A DNA stretch of 39,879 bases, taken from Clostridia bacterium. GTDB lineage: Bacteria; Bacillota; Clostridia; Oscillospirales; CAG-382. Shown piece by piece: positions 22,343 to 31,270 of the stretch. Location: positions 1 through 39,879 of the forward strand of contig JAGAKP010000054.1 in NCBI GenBank assembly GCA_017625615.1. The letters run 5' to 3'. The translations under genes and the position numbers were made by a program. The notes under the pieces are model-generated. The model had not been told where the DNA came from and made no database searches. It saw nothing but the letters and a program-made list of their open reading frames with translations. The first letter of the stretch is position 1. Each line of letters begins with the position of its first letter.

Positions 22343-23449
22343 ATGAAGAAATTTTTGGTTTTAATACTTGCTTTTTCCCTTCTGCTTGCTTCCTGCAACA
22401 CGGAAGCAGAGGTGTCCGATACCTCGGATATCTCTCTTCCCGCAGAAAACAGCGAGGTTTCCGTTGAAGCAAGCGCACCCGAGGAAAGCGAAATAAGCGA
22501 GGAAAGCGTATACGTTCCCGTAAATCTTTTTGAAAAAACGGATGTTACCAAGGACGGCAAGCTTGAATACAATTTTAATTCGGCTTCGGCGGAATTTGAA
22601 TTTACAAATCTCGTCACCTTTATGGATACCCTTTATTCCACGGGCAACAAGTTCGTGTATCCCACCGACGAAAAATATACCCTTGACAGCTATACGGGCA
22701 AGGCGACGGATAATTTTTCCTTCGTGTATATCGACCTTGCAACCGATTGCTATATGGCGTATAACACCACCACAATTTATCAGACCTGCTCGGTAATAAA
22801 GCCCTCCCTTGCGGTGTACATTCTCCGCAGCGGCTTTGATATTTCCGAGGAGATCACCATTAACTCCTATTCGGGCGGATCGGGCGTGCTCAAAAGCTCG
22901 GATATCGGCAAAGCCTTTACCGCCGAATATCTTATCGAGATAATGATAACCGAATCGGACAACACAGCCTACGTCCACCTGCTTAAAAAGTACGGTCAGC
23001 AGGCGTTTTCCGATTACCTTGCCTCCATCGGCAACAAAAACACCAACGTGGGCGCGCCTACCTGGTATAAATTCGGTCTTATCTCCGCCCCCGACCTTGC
23101 TTACATGATGAAGGATATCTACGCCTTCTCCACCGAAAACGAAAAGGGCGTATGGGTTCTTGAATTGATGCAGAGAACAACCTATAACGAGCTTATCACC
23201 TCCGTTGAAGGCGGTATTCCCGTGGGCCACAAATACGGCGAGGACAACGGTATCGAGCCTTCTCTCCACGACGGCGCGGTGTATCTGGGCGAGCATCCCT
23301 ACGTGCTGGTAATACTCAGCAAGAGCGACGTGAACAAAACCGAATCCTTTGATAAATTCAAGGCTATTACCATTCTCGTTAACGAATTTCACTCTGCTAT
23401 GCACGGCGGTGCAGACATATTTACCCCCGAAAGCGAGGTAACAGAGTAA
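22343..23449 (+). CDS. Serine hydrolase lipoprotein, class A beta-lactamase/PBP-like
   Basis: This 368-residue lipoprotein has a signal peptide with lipobox LLASC (C18) and an acidic Ser/Glu linker up to about residue 55. The catalytic domain has the three penicillin-interacting motifs in order and spacing: SVIK (S150, K153), SDN (S205-N207) and KYG (K297-G299, in place of KTG). That makes it a beta-lactamase-2-type fold acting on the outer face of the membrane. It could be a beta-lactamase or a D,D-peptidase; resistance cannot be inferred. It starts 3 bases after uvrA and ends one base before the next gene's start, so it looks like part of one transcript with DNA repair genes, without an obvious link. 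Confidence 0.8.
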   Translation: MKKFLVLILAFSLLLASCNTEAEVSDTSDISLPAENSEVSVEASAPEESEISEESVYVPVNLFEKTDVTKDGKLEYNFNSASAEFEFTNLVTFMDTLYSTGNKFVYPTDEKYTLDSYTGKATDNFSFVYIDLATDCYMAYNTTTIYQTCSVIKPSLAVYILRSGFDISEEITINSYSGGSGVLKSSDIGKAFTAEYLIEIMITESDNTAYVHLLKKYGQQAFSDYLASIGNKNTNVGAPTWYKFGLISAPDLAYMMKDIYAFSTENEKGVWVLELMQRTTYNELITSVEGGIPVGHKYGEDNGIEPSLHDGAVYLGEHPYVLVILSKSDVNKTESFDKFKAITILVNEFHSAMHGGADIFTPESEVTE

Positions 23450-23450
23450 A

Positions 23451-25289
23451 ATGAAAACAGACAGATACTCGTATCTTCTCTCCCGCGTGGAAAAGCCGGG
23501 CAGATATACGGGCAACGAATACGGCGAGACCCAAAAGGACTTAAGCACCGTGGATACCCGTATGTGCTTTTGCTTTCCCGATACTTATGAAATAGGTATG
23601 TCCAATCTGGGTATGAAGATACTTATGGGCGCGGTAAACCGTCTTGAGGGAGTCTGGTGCGAAAAAGCATTTGCTCCTTGGGTGGATATGGAAGCTCTTA
23701 TGCGTGAAACGGGCACCAAGCTGTTCTCCCTTGAAACGGGCGACCCCCTTACGGATTTCGATATAGTTGCCTTTACCCTGCAGTACGAGCTTTGCTATAC
23801 CAATATGGTAAATATGCTGTCCCTTGCGGGTATTCCCTTTTACGCAAAGGACAGGGGAGAGGAGTATCCCCTCATCATCGCGGGCGGTCCCTGCTCATAT
23901 AACCCCGAGCCCGTGGCGGATTTTATAGACGTATTTTCCATCGGCGAAGGGGAAGAGGCTATTCCCGAGCTGGTTGAATTGTACCGCAAATGCAAAAAAG
24001 AAGGTCTTTCCAAAAAGGAATTTCTTTTCAAAGCCGCAACAACTCTTGAGGGCTTTTACGTTCCTTCCCTTTATACCGTCGAATACAATCCCGACGGCAC
24101 TATCGCTTCCTTCACTCCCGACGAGGGCGTTCCCGCAAAGATACAAAAGCGCATTATAAAGGACCTCGATAAGGTATATTACCCCACCGACGCAGAGGTG
24201 CCCTATATCGAAACGGTGCACGACCGTATCGTTATGGAAATATTCCGCGGCTGTATAAGAGGGTGCCGCTTCTGTCAGGCAGGTATGGTATACCGTCCAT
24301 ACCGAGAAAAAACACCCGACGTTATCAACGCCTGCGCAAGAGAATGCTTTGATAAAACCGGATATTCGGAAATGTCGCTTTCCTGCCTTTCCGTGTCCGA
24401 TTACACCCATCTGCCCGAGCTTATAGATAAGCTTCTTACGTGGACAGACGAAAAGAAGGTCTCTCTTTCTCTGCCCTCACAGCGTATCGACGCTTTTTAC
24501 GAGGAGCTTATGGAAAAGGTTATGAGCGTGCGCAAAAGCGGTATGACCTTCGCTCCCGAAGCGGGCACACAGCGACTTCGCGACGTTATAAACAAAAATA
24601 TTACCGAGGAAGAGATACTCTCCGCCTGCCGCAAAGCCTTTGACGGCGGCAGAAACTCATTAAAATTGTATTTTATGAACGGTCTTCCCACCGAAACCGA
24701 CGAGGATATCGTGGGTATCGCCAACCTTTCACAGAGTATCGTGGACGAATTTTACTCCGTAAAGCGTCCCGGCAGAAAGGTGGAGGTGGGTATATCCGTT
24801 TCCTGCTTCGTGCCCAAGGCCTTTACCCCATTCCAGTGGGAAAAGCAGGATACAATGGAGGAATTGCGCCGTAAGCAAATGCTGCTCCGCGATAATATAA
24901 AGACCCGCAAAATACGTTATTCGTGGCACGAAGCCAAGGTCTCCCATCTTGAAGCAGTCTTTGCCAAGGGCAACCGCACCCTTTCAAAGGCTCTTGTGGA
25001 AGCAAACCGTCAGGGACAGCGCTTTGACGGCTGGGACGAATGCTTCGATTACGAAAAATGGTGCGGTATCTTCGAAGCGGTTGGAATAGATCCCGCCTTC
25101 TTTGCCAACAGAAAAATGTCCTTTGATGAAATTCTGCCCTGGGATCACATAGATTGCGGCGTGACAAAGGAATTTCTTATCCGCGAGTGCAAAAAGGCGT
25201 ACGCCGAAAGCACCACTCCCGATTGCCGCACCCAATGCTCCGCCTGCGGTGCAAACAAGCTTGGAGGTGAACGTAAATGCTGCCGGTAA
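23451..25289 (+). CDS. B12-binding domain/radical SAM protein (TIGR03960 family)
   Basis: This 612-residue protein has an N-terminal B12-binding-like region (residues 30-200: DTYEIGMSNLGMKIL, then SIGEGEEAIPEL) and a radical SAM core with the cluster motif C268-x3-C272-x2-C275 (RGCIRGCRFC). Conserved FAPEAGTQRLRDVINK and GLPTETDEDI follow. The C-terminal tail has a Cys-rich motif (CRTQCSACG). The family is usually fused to or beside DUF2344, as here. Substrate is unknown; in many genomes the pair lies near RNase G and the L21 ribosomal operon, hinting at RNA-related chemistry, but not in this window. Confidence 0.9.
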   Translation: MKTDRYSYLLSRVEKPGRYTGNEYGETQKDLSTVDTRMCFCFPDTYEIGMSNLGMKILMGAVNRLEGVWCEKAFAPWVDMEALMRETGTKLFSLETGDPLTDFDIVAFTLQYELCYTNMVNMLSLAGIPFYAKDRGEEYPLIIAGGPCSYNPEPVADFIDVFSIGEGEEAIPELVELYRKCKKEGLSKKEFLFKAATTLEGFYVPSLYTVEYNPDGTIASFTPDEGVPAKIQKRIIKDLDKVYYPTDAEVPYIETVHDRIVMEIFRGCIRGCRFCQAGMVYRPYREKTPDVINACARECFDKTGYSEMSLSCLSVSDYTHLPELIDKLLTWTDEKKVSLSLPSQRIDAFYEELMEKVMSVRKSGMTFAPEAGTQRLRDVINKNITEEEILSACRKAFDGGRNSLKLYFMNGLPTETDEDIVGIANLSQSIVDEFYSVKRPGRKVEVGISVSCFVPKAFTPFQWEKQDTMEELRRKQMLLRDNIKTRKIRYSWHEAKVSHLEAVFAKGNRTLSKALVEANRQGQRFDGWDECFDYEKWCGIFEAVGIDPAFFANRKMSFDEILPWDHIDCGVTKEFLIRECKKAYAESTTPDCRTQCSACGANKLGGERKCCR

Positions 25290-25897
25290 GAATGTTCTTT
25301 TCAAAAAAAGGCTCCATCCGCTACATATCTCACCTTGATATCTCCCGCGCCATCTCCCGCGCGCTGGTAAGAAGCGGACTTGATATAGTTTATACCGAGG
25401 GCTACAACCCCCACGTAAGACTTGTTTTCGTACAGCCTCTTTCCATTTTTCAGGAAAGCGTTTACGAGGCGGCGGATTTTCGTCTTTACCGCGACGAGGC
25501 GGATTTTGACGAGGTCACCCGCGCCATAAACGCCGTGCTTCCCGAAGGGTTAGAGGTGCTGTTTACCGCTTCCCCCGTTATGGATATTTCAGATTGCGCT
25601 TACGCCACTTACAGCATAAGCCTCGATACGGATATGTCCGACGACGAGATACGTGACGAGTTAAGCGGGGAAATGGTAATAAACAAAAAGACCAAAAGCG
25701 GATATAAAGACGTGGATATTTCCGAATTCGTCAAAAGCGTTTCGGTAAAGGACAAGGTAGTGGAAATGACGGTATGCGCCGCTTCCAACCGCTGTCTCAA
25801 TCCCGCCCTTGCCGTCCAGTATCTTGGCGACAGAGTGCGTTCTTCCCTTATCACCCGCACGGGACTTTATAATGAAAAAATGGAGAAATTCGTGTAA
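25277..25897 (+). CDS. DUF2344/TIGR03936 radical SAM-associated protein
   Basis: This 206-residue protein begins with the family signature FSKKGSIRYISHLDISRAISRALVRSG and YTEGYNPH. It is the usual partner of TIGR03960 radical SAM proteins. In many species the two are one polypeptide; here they are separate but overlap by 13 bases, with GGAGGTGA in the end of the first gene serving as ribosome binding site. No catalytic residues can be named. No membrane segments are present. Confidence 0.9.
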   Translation: MLPVRMFFSKKGSIRYISHLDISRAISRALVRSGLDIVYTEGYNPHVRLVFVQPLSIFQESVYEAADFRLYRDEADFDEVTRAINAVLPEGLEVLFTASPVMDISDCAYATYSISLDTDMSDDEIRDELSGEMVINKKTKSGYKDVDISEFVKSVSVKDKVVEMTVCAASNRCLNPALAVQYLGDRVRSSLITRTGLYNEKMEKFV

Positions 25898-25901
25898 AAG
25901 G

Positions 25902-25930
25902 TTGATTATAACGAAAAGGTCTGTTATAAT
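25902..25930 (+). promoter_or_regulatory. Promoter of the 25980 lipoprotein and possibly the pyrH run
   Basis: TTGATT (25902-25907) is followed after 17 bases by TATAAT (25925-25930). No other promoter was recognised before pyrH. Confidence 0.65.
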
Positions 25931-25979
25931 AAATTGATTAACCATCGTTATTTATCCCATTTTTTGGAGTTGATCTTAT

Positions 25980-27326
25980 TTGAAGAAAATTTTAATATTG
26001 CTTTTAATATCCCTCATCTGCCTTTCCGCTTGCGACACCCCCGTGGGTGACGCTTCGGATGTGTCAGATGAGGTGTCCGAAAATTCCGACCTTTCCGAGG
26101 ACGCGTCCGAGGAGGAGGCATATTCTCCCGTGGATATGGAGGAGGTACGCTCCTCTGCGGAAAAGCTCGTTAAGGCGGATATCACCATTATGGGCGTGTT
26201 CGCGGGCGGCAAGCTTTCCGCGGAAGAGGAGGAAAAGGGATATTCCTTCGCAACGGGCGAATTTGAGGAATATTCCGCACTTACCGACCTTGTAAACCGC
26301 ACCTATTCAAGCAGCGAGGTTATCGACCGTATGCTGTCCTACCCCGATTACGGCGAGGATTCGGTAATATCCGAGGACGGAAAAACCAAGTTTGATTATA
26401 CTTATATAAACGATTTCGCCGCATCCGCAAAGTCCGCAACCCTTTCGGTGGTGTCCTTTGACGATGAGCAGGCAACCCTTTCCGTCACCCTTTCGGGCAA
26501 GACCTTTAGTATGACCATGGAAAAGGTAAAGGGCAAATGGCTCCTTACCGACAGCGTTTATTTCGCATATCTTGAGGATGAAAAGCAAACGCAGCTTTCC
26601 GAAGGCTGGGAAAACAGCATTTACCTCGGCACCCGTCAGAATTCGGGAAGCGCCAAAAAGCTTACGGGCAAGGTGCTCATTCTCAACGTGTTCCTTAACG
26701 ATACCTTTACCGAATGGTCGGATGCCGACCGTAAAAAGGTAGAAGACACCGTGGATTCCGCCTGCGAATGGCTTATAACCAAAAGCCGTGACCACAGCGG
26801 TGCCAACCTTGCAATAGATACCCAATCCCTTTTCTACGTTCACAGCGATACCGTTCCCTCCAACTACGAAATGGCGTTTCTGGATATAATGTTCCAGAAA
26901 ACGGTGTACGTTGACGTTAACGGATACGTTGAGCGCAACACTCCCGACGGATACGACAGCGTTTGCGTAATGTTCCACGTCTGGAAAAACGGCGACGATT
27001 ACTGTATCCCCTGCGATACCGCCAATACCGATTACCACACCTATCACGGTGAGCGCGCCATGTTCTATTATTCCGAAAACGCGGGACATCAGGCGTCCAG
27101 CTACGTGTATATGCTTTTACAGCTCTTCGGCGGTGAAAAGCTGTACGGCAGGGAGGATACCGAGGAAATAAAGGCACTTTTCCCCGAGGATATCCTTTTA
27201 CAGAAAAATTATCTCAATCTTCCTTTGCAATCTCACACAGTAAGCCCGCTTACCGCCTTTCTTATCGGCTGGAGCGGCTACGTAGATACACAGCTTATTC
27301 CATTTACAGATACACAAGGGGATTAA
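25980..27326 (+). CDS. Putative lipoprotein with a degenerate metallopeptidase-like domain
   Basis: This 448-residue lipoprotein has a signal peptide with lipobox LSAC (C18) and an acidic Ser/Asp linker (19-48). Residues about 140-200 look like a small NTF2-like or DUF-type domain (SVTLSGKTF, KGKWLLTDSVYF). The C-terminal half, starting TGKVLILNVFLND, resembles clostridial zinc-protease-like lipoproteins. In those I would expect an HExxH helix just before LFG; here the matching helix reads SSYVYMLLQLFGGEKLYG, without any metal ligand. So it is probably not an active protease. The TTG start has GGAG ten bases upstream. It directly precedes pyrH by 4 bases. The family comparison is from memory and moderate only. 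Confidence 0.6.
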   Translation: MKKILILLLISLICLSACDTPVGDASDVSDEVSENSDLSEDASEEEAYSPVDMEEVRSSAEKLVKADITIMGVFAGGKLSAEEEEKGYSFATGEFEEYSALTDLVNRTYSSSEVIDRMLSYPDYGEDSVISEDGKTKFDYTYINDFAASAKSATLSVVSFDDEQATLSVTLSGKTFSMTMEKVKGKWLLTDSVYFAYLEDEKQTQLSEGWENSIYLGTRQNSGSAKKLTGKVLILNVFLNDTFTEWSDADRKKVEDTVDSACEWLITKSRDHSGANLAIDTQSLFYVHSDTVPSNYEMAFLDIMFQKTVYVDVNGYVERNTPDGYDSVCVMFHVWKNGDDYCIPCDTANTDYHTYHGERAMFYYSENAGHQASSYVYMLLQLFGGEKLYGREDTEEIKALFPEDILLQKNYLNLPLQSHTVSPLTAFLIGWSGYVDTQLIPFTDTQGD

Positions 27327-27330
27327 AACT

Positions 27331-28041
27331 ATGAAGTACAACCGAGTTTTATTAAAGCTTTCGGGAGAAGCTCTCTCGGGAGGAGCAGACAACATCTTAA
27401 GCGCGCCCTTCCTTAAGGCGGTGGGCGAGCAGGTTAAAAAATGTATGGACGAGGGTATTCAGGTGGCTATCGTCTGCGGCGCGGGAAATATCTGGCGCGG
27501 CGGCAGACAGCACGGCCATGATATCGACAGAGTCCGTGCAGACCAGATGGGTATGATGGGTACTATGATAAACTCACTCGCCATTCAGGACGCCATTATA
27601 AAAGCAGGCGGAAAATGCGAGGTTATGAGCGCAGTCCCCATGACACAGATATGCGAAATTTATTCCCAGTACAAGGCAATAGAGCATCTTGAAAAGGGCA
27701 CCGCAGTGGTGCTTGCCTGCGGTACGGGCTATCCCTTCTTTACCACCGATACGGGTGCTTTGCTCCGCGCCGCCGAGATGAAGGTGGACGTGGCGATGTT
27801 TGCAAAGAACGTGGACGGCGTGTACGATAAGGACCCCATGAAGTACCCCGATACCGCCGTTAAGTACGACCGTATCACCTACGCGCAGATGCTTGAGCAG
27901 GACCTTAAGGCTATCGACACGGCAGCCGCCGCATTGGGTAGAGAAAACAACCTCAAGGTGCTTATGTTCAAGCTGGATAAGGCAGAGAACATATATACCG
28001 CCGCAATGGGCGCGCCCGTGGGCACAATACTTGAAAACTAA
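27331..28041 (+). CDS. pyrH: UMP kinase
   Basis: This 236-residue amino-acid-kinase-fold enzyme phosphorylates UMP to UDP, feeding RNA and envelope precursor synthesis. Signature blocks are LKLSGEALSG near the start, CGAGNIWRGG, ADQMGMMGTMINSLAI, and ATGxPFFTTDT in the form CGTGYPFFTTDTGALLRA. Length is normal. It opens the conserved run pyrH-frr-uppS-cdsA-dxr-rseP, but here the usual rpsB-tsf genes upstream are replaced by a lipoprotein gene. Confidence 0.98.
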   Translation: MKYNRVLLKLSGEALSGGADNILSAPFLKAVGEQVKKCMDEGIQVAIVCGAGNIWRGGRQHGHDIDRVRADQMGMMGTMINSLAIQDAIIKAGGKCEVMSAVPMTQICEIYSQYKAIEHLEKGTAVVLACGTGYPFFTTDTGALLRAAEMKVDVAMFAKNVDGVYDKDPMKYPDTAVKYDRITYAQMLEQDLKAIDTAAAALGRENNLKVLMFKLDKAENIYTAAMGAPVGTILEN

Positions 28042-28070
28042 TAAATACATAATAAACGGAGGAAACAAAA

Positions 28071-28625
28071 ATGAAGCTTGACCTTAAACCCTATGAAGAG
28101 AAAATGAAAAAGAGCATCTTAGTGCTGGAGGACGAATTCGGCGGCATACGCGTCGGCAAGGCTTCCGCCAAGCTCCTTGACAAAATAAAGGTAGATTATT
28201 ACGGCTCTCCCACGGGTATGGACGGAGTCGCAACCGTAAAATCTCCCGACCCCCGTACTCTCGTTATCACCCCTTGGGAATCCAATATGCTTAAGCCCAT
28301 CGAAAAGGCTATTCAGGCATCCGATCTCGGTATCACTCCCCAGAACGACGGTAAGTGCATCCGCCTTAACTTCCCCTCCCTCAACGAGGAGCGCAGAAAA
28401 GAGCTTGTTAAGCAGGTAACCAAAATGGGCGAGGAAGCAAAGGTTGCTCTCCGCAACATCCGCAGAGATGCAAACGACACTTGCAAGACCATGAAGAAGA
28501 ACAGCGAAATGACAGAGGACGAGCAGAAGGCGTCCGAAAAGAGCGTTCAGGATCTCACCGATAAGTATATCAAGGAGATCGACGTTGTCGTAAGCAAAAA
28601 AGAAAAGGAAATAATGGAAATTTAA
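28071..28625 (+). CDS. frr: Ribosome recycling factor
   Basis: This 184-residue protein splits post-termination ribosomes together with EF-G. The family blocks are clear: VGKASAKLLDKIKVDYYGSPT, PWESNMLKPIEKAI, RLNFPSLNEERRKELVKQ and VALRNIRRDAND. A strong GGAGG precedes the ATG 29 bases after pyrH. Confidence 0.98.
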   Translation: MKLDLKPYEEKMKKSILVLEDEFGGIRVGKASAKLLDKIKVDYYGSPTGMDGVATVKSPDPRTLVITPWESNMLKPIEKAIQASDLGITPQNDGKCIRLNFPSLNEERRKELVKQVTKMGEEAKVALRNIRRDANDTCKTMKKNSEMTEDEQKASEKSVQDLTDKYIKEIDVVVSKKEKEIMEI

Positions 28626-28627
28626 TT

Positions 28628-29338
28628 ATGTCGGACGGTATTAAAATACCCCGTCATATAGCAATAATTATGGACGGTAACCGCAGGTGGGCAAAGCAGC
28701 GTCTTATGCCCACGGGTTACGGCCATAAAAAGGGGTTCGATTCCTTCGTATCCATTGCCGACGTCTGCGGAAAATTGGGTGTGGAATACCTTACGGTATA
28801 CGCCTTTTCCACTGAAAACTGGTCCCGCTCCGCAGAGGAGGTGGATACTCTTATGGGTATCATTAAAAATTCGGTAAGCAGCTATATCCCCAGGCTTGCC
28901 GAAAAAAATATGCGCCTGCGCGTGCTTGGCGAAATGCACCGTTTCGATACGGAAACCCGAAAGGCGTTGGAGGACAGCATATCCTCATCTGAAAACAACA
29001 CGGGCTTAAACGTAAATATCTGCCTTTCCTACGGCGGAAGAGCGGATATTACCAAGGCGGTAAACGACCTTATCGCTTCGGGAAAGACAGCCGTTACGGA
29101 GGCGGATATAACCAACGCCCTGTACACGTCGGGTATGCCCGAGCCCGAGCTTATGATCCGCACAGGCGGAGAAATACGTATTTCCAATTTTCTGCTGTGG
29201 CAGTGCGCCTACAGCGAAATGTATTTTACGCCCGTTTTGTGGCCTGATTTCGGCGAAGAACAGCTTATGGACGCCATAAAGTGGTATTCGGGCAGGCAAA
29301 GACGCTTCGGCGGCACGGAAGGAGAAGCAAAGAAATGA
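28628..29338 (+). CDS. uppS: Isoprenyl (undecaprenyl) diphosphate synthase
   Basis: This 236-residue cis-prenyltransferase makes the undecaprenyl diphosphate carrier needed for cell wall synthesis. The conserved start IPRHIAIIMDGNRRWA has the catalytic D16. YAFSTENWSR and, near the end, RTGGEIRISNFLLWQCAYSE are the other signatures; most homologues read RTSGE. It starts 2 bases after frr and overlaps cdsA by four bases. Confidence 0.96.
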   Translation: MSDGIKIPRHIAIIMDGNRRWAKQRLMPTGYGHKKGFDSFVSIADVCGKLGVEYLTVYAFSTENWSRSAEEVDTLMGIIKNSVSSYIPRLAEKNMRLRVLGEMHRFDTETRKALEDSISSSENNTGLNVNICLSYGGRADITKAVNDLIASGKTAVTEADITNALYTSGMPEPELMIRTGGEIRISNFLLWQCAYSEMYFTPVLWPDFGEEQLMDAIKWYSGRQRRFGGTEGEAKK

Positions 29339-30138
29339 CACGGATACTCACAGCGGCGGCGCTGTTTGCAATAGTAATACCCGTTCTTATATTTTCATCC
29401 ACCGTGGTGTTCCCCATATTCCTCGCTCTTGCGGGTGTAATGTGTATATGGGAGATCTGCCGTTGCAAGGGTATACAGAAAAAGGTATATCTGTGGCTTC
29501 CTGCCGCACTGTACGTTGCCTTTGCACCCTTTTTGACCTATTTCAGCTCTTACGGCAGCGTTTTCTTTGCCGTAACCGCGCTGTTTTTGGTATATATCTA
29601 TTTTTCCGGCGTATTTTATTACGGAAAGGTAAATACCGACGATCTTTTCTACGTGGCGTTTTTCGGCGTATACCTCGCCGCAGGACTTTTCAGCGTAGTT
29701 GAGCTTCATACGGAGCAGCCCTCACTTTACCTGCTGGTGTTTATCGCACCTTGGGTAAGCGATGCGGCGGCAATGTATACGGGCAAGCTGTTAGGCAAAA
29801 GAAAGCTTTGCCCCAATATCTCTCCCAAAAAGACGGTTGCGGGCGCAGTGGGAAGCACTGTCGGCACACTCGCGGCGGTGCTTGCGTATATTTTCGTCGT
29901 AAACACCTGGTTCGGCGGGAATTACAATTACCTTATCTTTGCCCTTATCGCCCTTCCCGCCGCCGCTGTTATACAGCTTGGCGATCTTTCCGCCTCTGTG
30001 GTAAAGCGTAATTTCGGCGTAAAGGATTACGGCAACATTCTCCCCGGTCACGGCGGCGTTATGGACAGATGCGACAGTATCCTGCCCACCGCAATGTACG
30101 GCTTTCTCGTAATGTATATTTTTAATTTAGTTGCGTAA
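29335..30138 (+). CDS. cdsA: Phosphatidate cytidylyltransferase
   Basis: This 267-residue membrane enzyme makes CDP-diacylglycerol from phosphatidate and CTP for phospholipid synthesis. About seven to eight membrane segments are visible. The family signature is at the end: LGDLSASVVKRNFGVKDYG, then LPGHGGVMDRCDS. The ATG at 29335, with GGAGAAG upstream and an ATGA overlap with uppS, is chosen over a longer in-frame start inside uppS. Confidence 0.96.
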   Translation: MTRILTAAALFAIVIPVLIFSSTVVFPIFLALAGVMCIWEICRCKGIQKKVYLWLPAALYVAFAPFLTYFSSYGSVFFAVTALFLVYIYFSGVFYYGKVNTDDLFYVAFFGVYLAAGLFSVVELHTEQPSLYLLVFIAPWVSDAAAMYTGKLLGKRKLCPNISPKKTVAGAVGSTVGTLAAVLAYIFVVNTWFGGNYNYLIFALIALPAAAVIQLGDLSASVVKRNFGVKDYGNILPGHGGVMDRCDSILPTAMYGFLVMYIFNLVA

Positions 30139-30143
30139 AGAAT

Positions 30144-31268
30144 ATGAAAAACATAATCCTTTTGGGTGCTACCGGCTCAATCGGTACCCAGACCTGTGAC
30201 GTGGCTCGCCGCCACGGCTTCAGGATAACCGCATTAAGCGGACATTCCAACGTAAAATTACTTGAAGAGTTATCCCGTGAATTTTCTCCCCTCTACGCCG
30301 TAGTAGGGGAGGAATATATGGGGGATCTTAAAACACGCCTCGGCGATACAAGCGTTAAGGTGGTTCCGGAAAGCGAGATACATTCCGTTGCCGCTCAGTG
30401 CGAGGGGGACACAGTCCTCAACGCCGTAATGGGTATAGCGGGGCTTCGCTCATCTTTGGCTGTTCTTGAGGCGGGCAAGACTCTTTGCCTCGCCAATAAG
30501 GAGAGTATGGTTACGGGCGGCGATCTCGTAAACGCCATGGCAAAAAAGACGGGCGCAAAAATACTCCCCGTGGATTCGGAGCATTCGGCTATCTTCCAGT
30601 GTCTTGACGGAAACAAGGTGAAAAAAATACTTCTCACCGCTTCGGGCGGACCCTTTTACGGCAAAAAAAGAGAATTTTTGGATACCGTTACTCCCGAGGA
30701 TGCTCTTGCCCACCCCACGTGGAATATGGGCAAAAAAATAACCATAGATTCCGCCACCCTTATGAACAAGGGCTTGGAGCTTATCGAGGCTGTACAGCTT
30801 TTCGGCGTTTCCCCCGATAAGATCGAGGTGCTGGTACACCGTCAGTCTATCGTACATTCAATGGTTCAGTACGAGGATAACGCGGTACTCGCACAGTGCG
30901 GCGCGCCCGATATGCGTACCTGTATCCAGTACGCTTTAACTTATCCCGAAAGAAAAGCGGGACTTGCAAAGGAATTGGATTTCGCATCTCTTGCTGCACT
31001 TACCTTTGCACGACCCGATGAAGATACATTTACACTGCTTCCCCTTTGCAGAAAAGCCATAACCCGCGGCGGAAACCTGCCTGCGGCGGTCAACGGCGCA
31101 AACGAGGCGGCGGTAGATGCGTTTTTACGCAAAAAAATCGGCTTTACCGATATTTTCCGCGTGGTGGAAAGGGCTTACGAAAAGGCTTTCTTTATAGAAA
31201 ACCCCACTGTGGAGGATATTTTTGAAACTGACCGCGCAGCAAGACGCGCGGTCGCGGAGGAATACTGA
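30144..31268 (+). CDS. dxr: 1-deoxy-D-xylulose 5-phosphate reductoisomerase
   Basis: This 374-residue enzyme makes MEP, the committed step of the MEP isoprenoid pathway. The NADPH site LGATGSIGTQT is at residues 6-16. ANKESMV, PVDSEHSAIFQCL (metal-site Asp and Glu) and ATLMNKGLELIEA follow. The C-terminal helix-rich domain is complete. The pathway is shared with ispG three genes downstream, and the product feeds uppS. Confidence 0.98.
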   Translation: MKNIILLGATGSIGTQTCDVARRHGFRITALSGHSNVKLLEELSREFSPLYAVVGEEYMGDLKTRLGDTSVKVVPESEIHSVAAQCEGDTVLNAVMGIAGLRSSLAVLEAGKTLCLANKESMVTGGDLVNAMAKKTGAKILPVDSEHSAIFQCLDGNKVKKILLTASGGPFYGKKREFLDTVTPEDALAHPTWNMGKKITIDSATLMNKGLELIEAVQLFGVSPDKIEVLVHRQSIVHSMVQYEDNAVLAQCGAPDMRTCIQYALTYPERKAGLAKELDFASLAALTFARPDEDTFTLLPLCRKAITRGGNLPAAVNGANEAAVDAFLRKKIGFTDIFRVVERAYEKAFFIENPTVEDIFETDRAARRAVAEEY

Positions 31269-31270
31269 TA

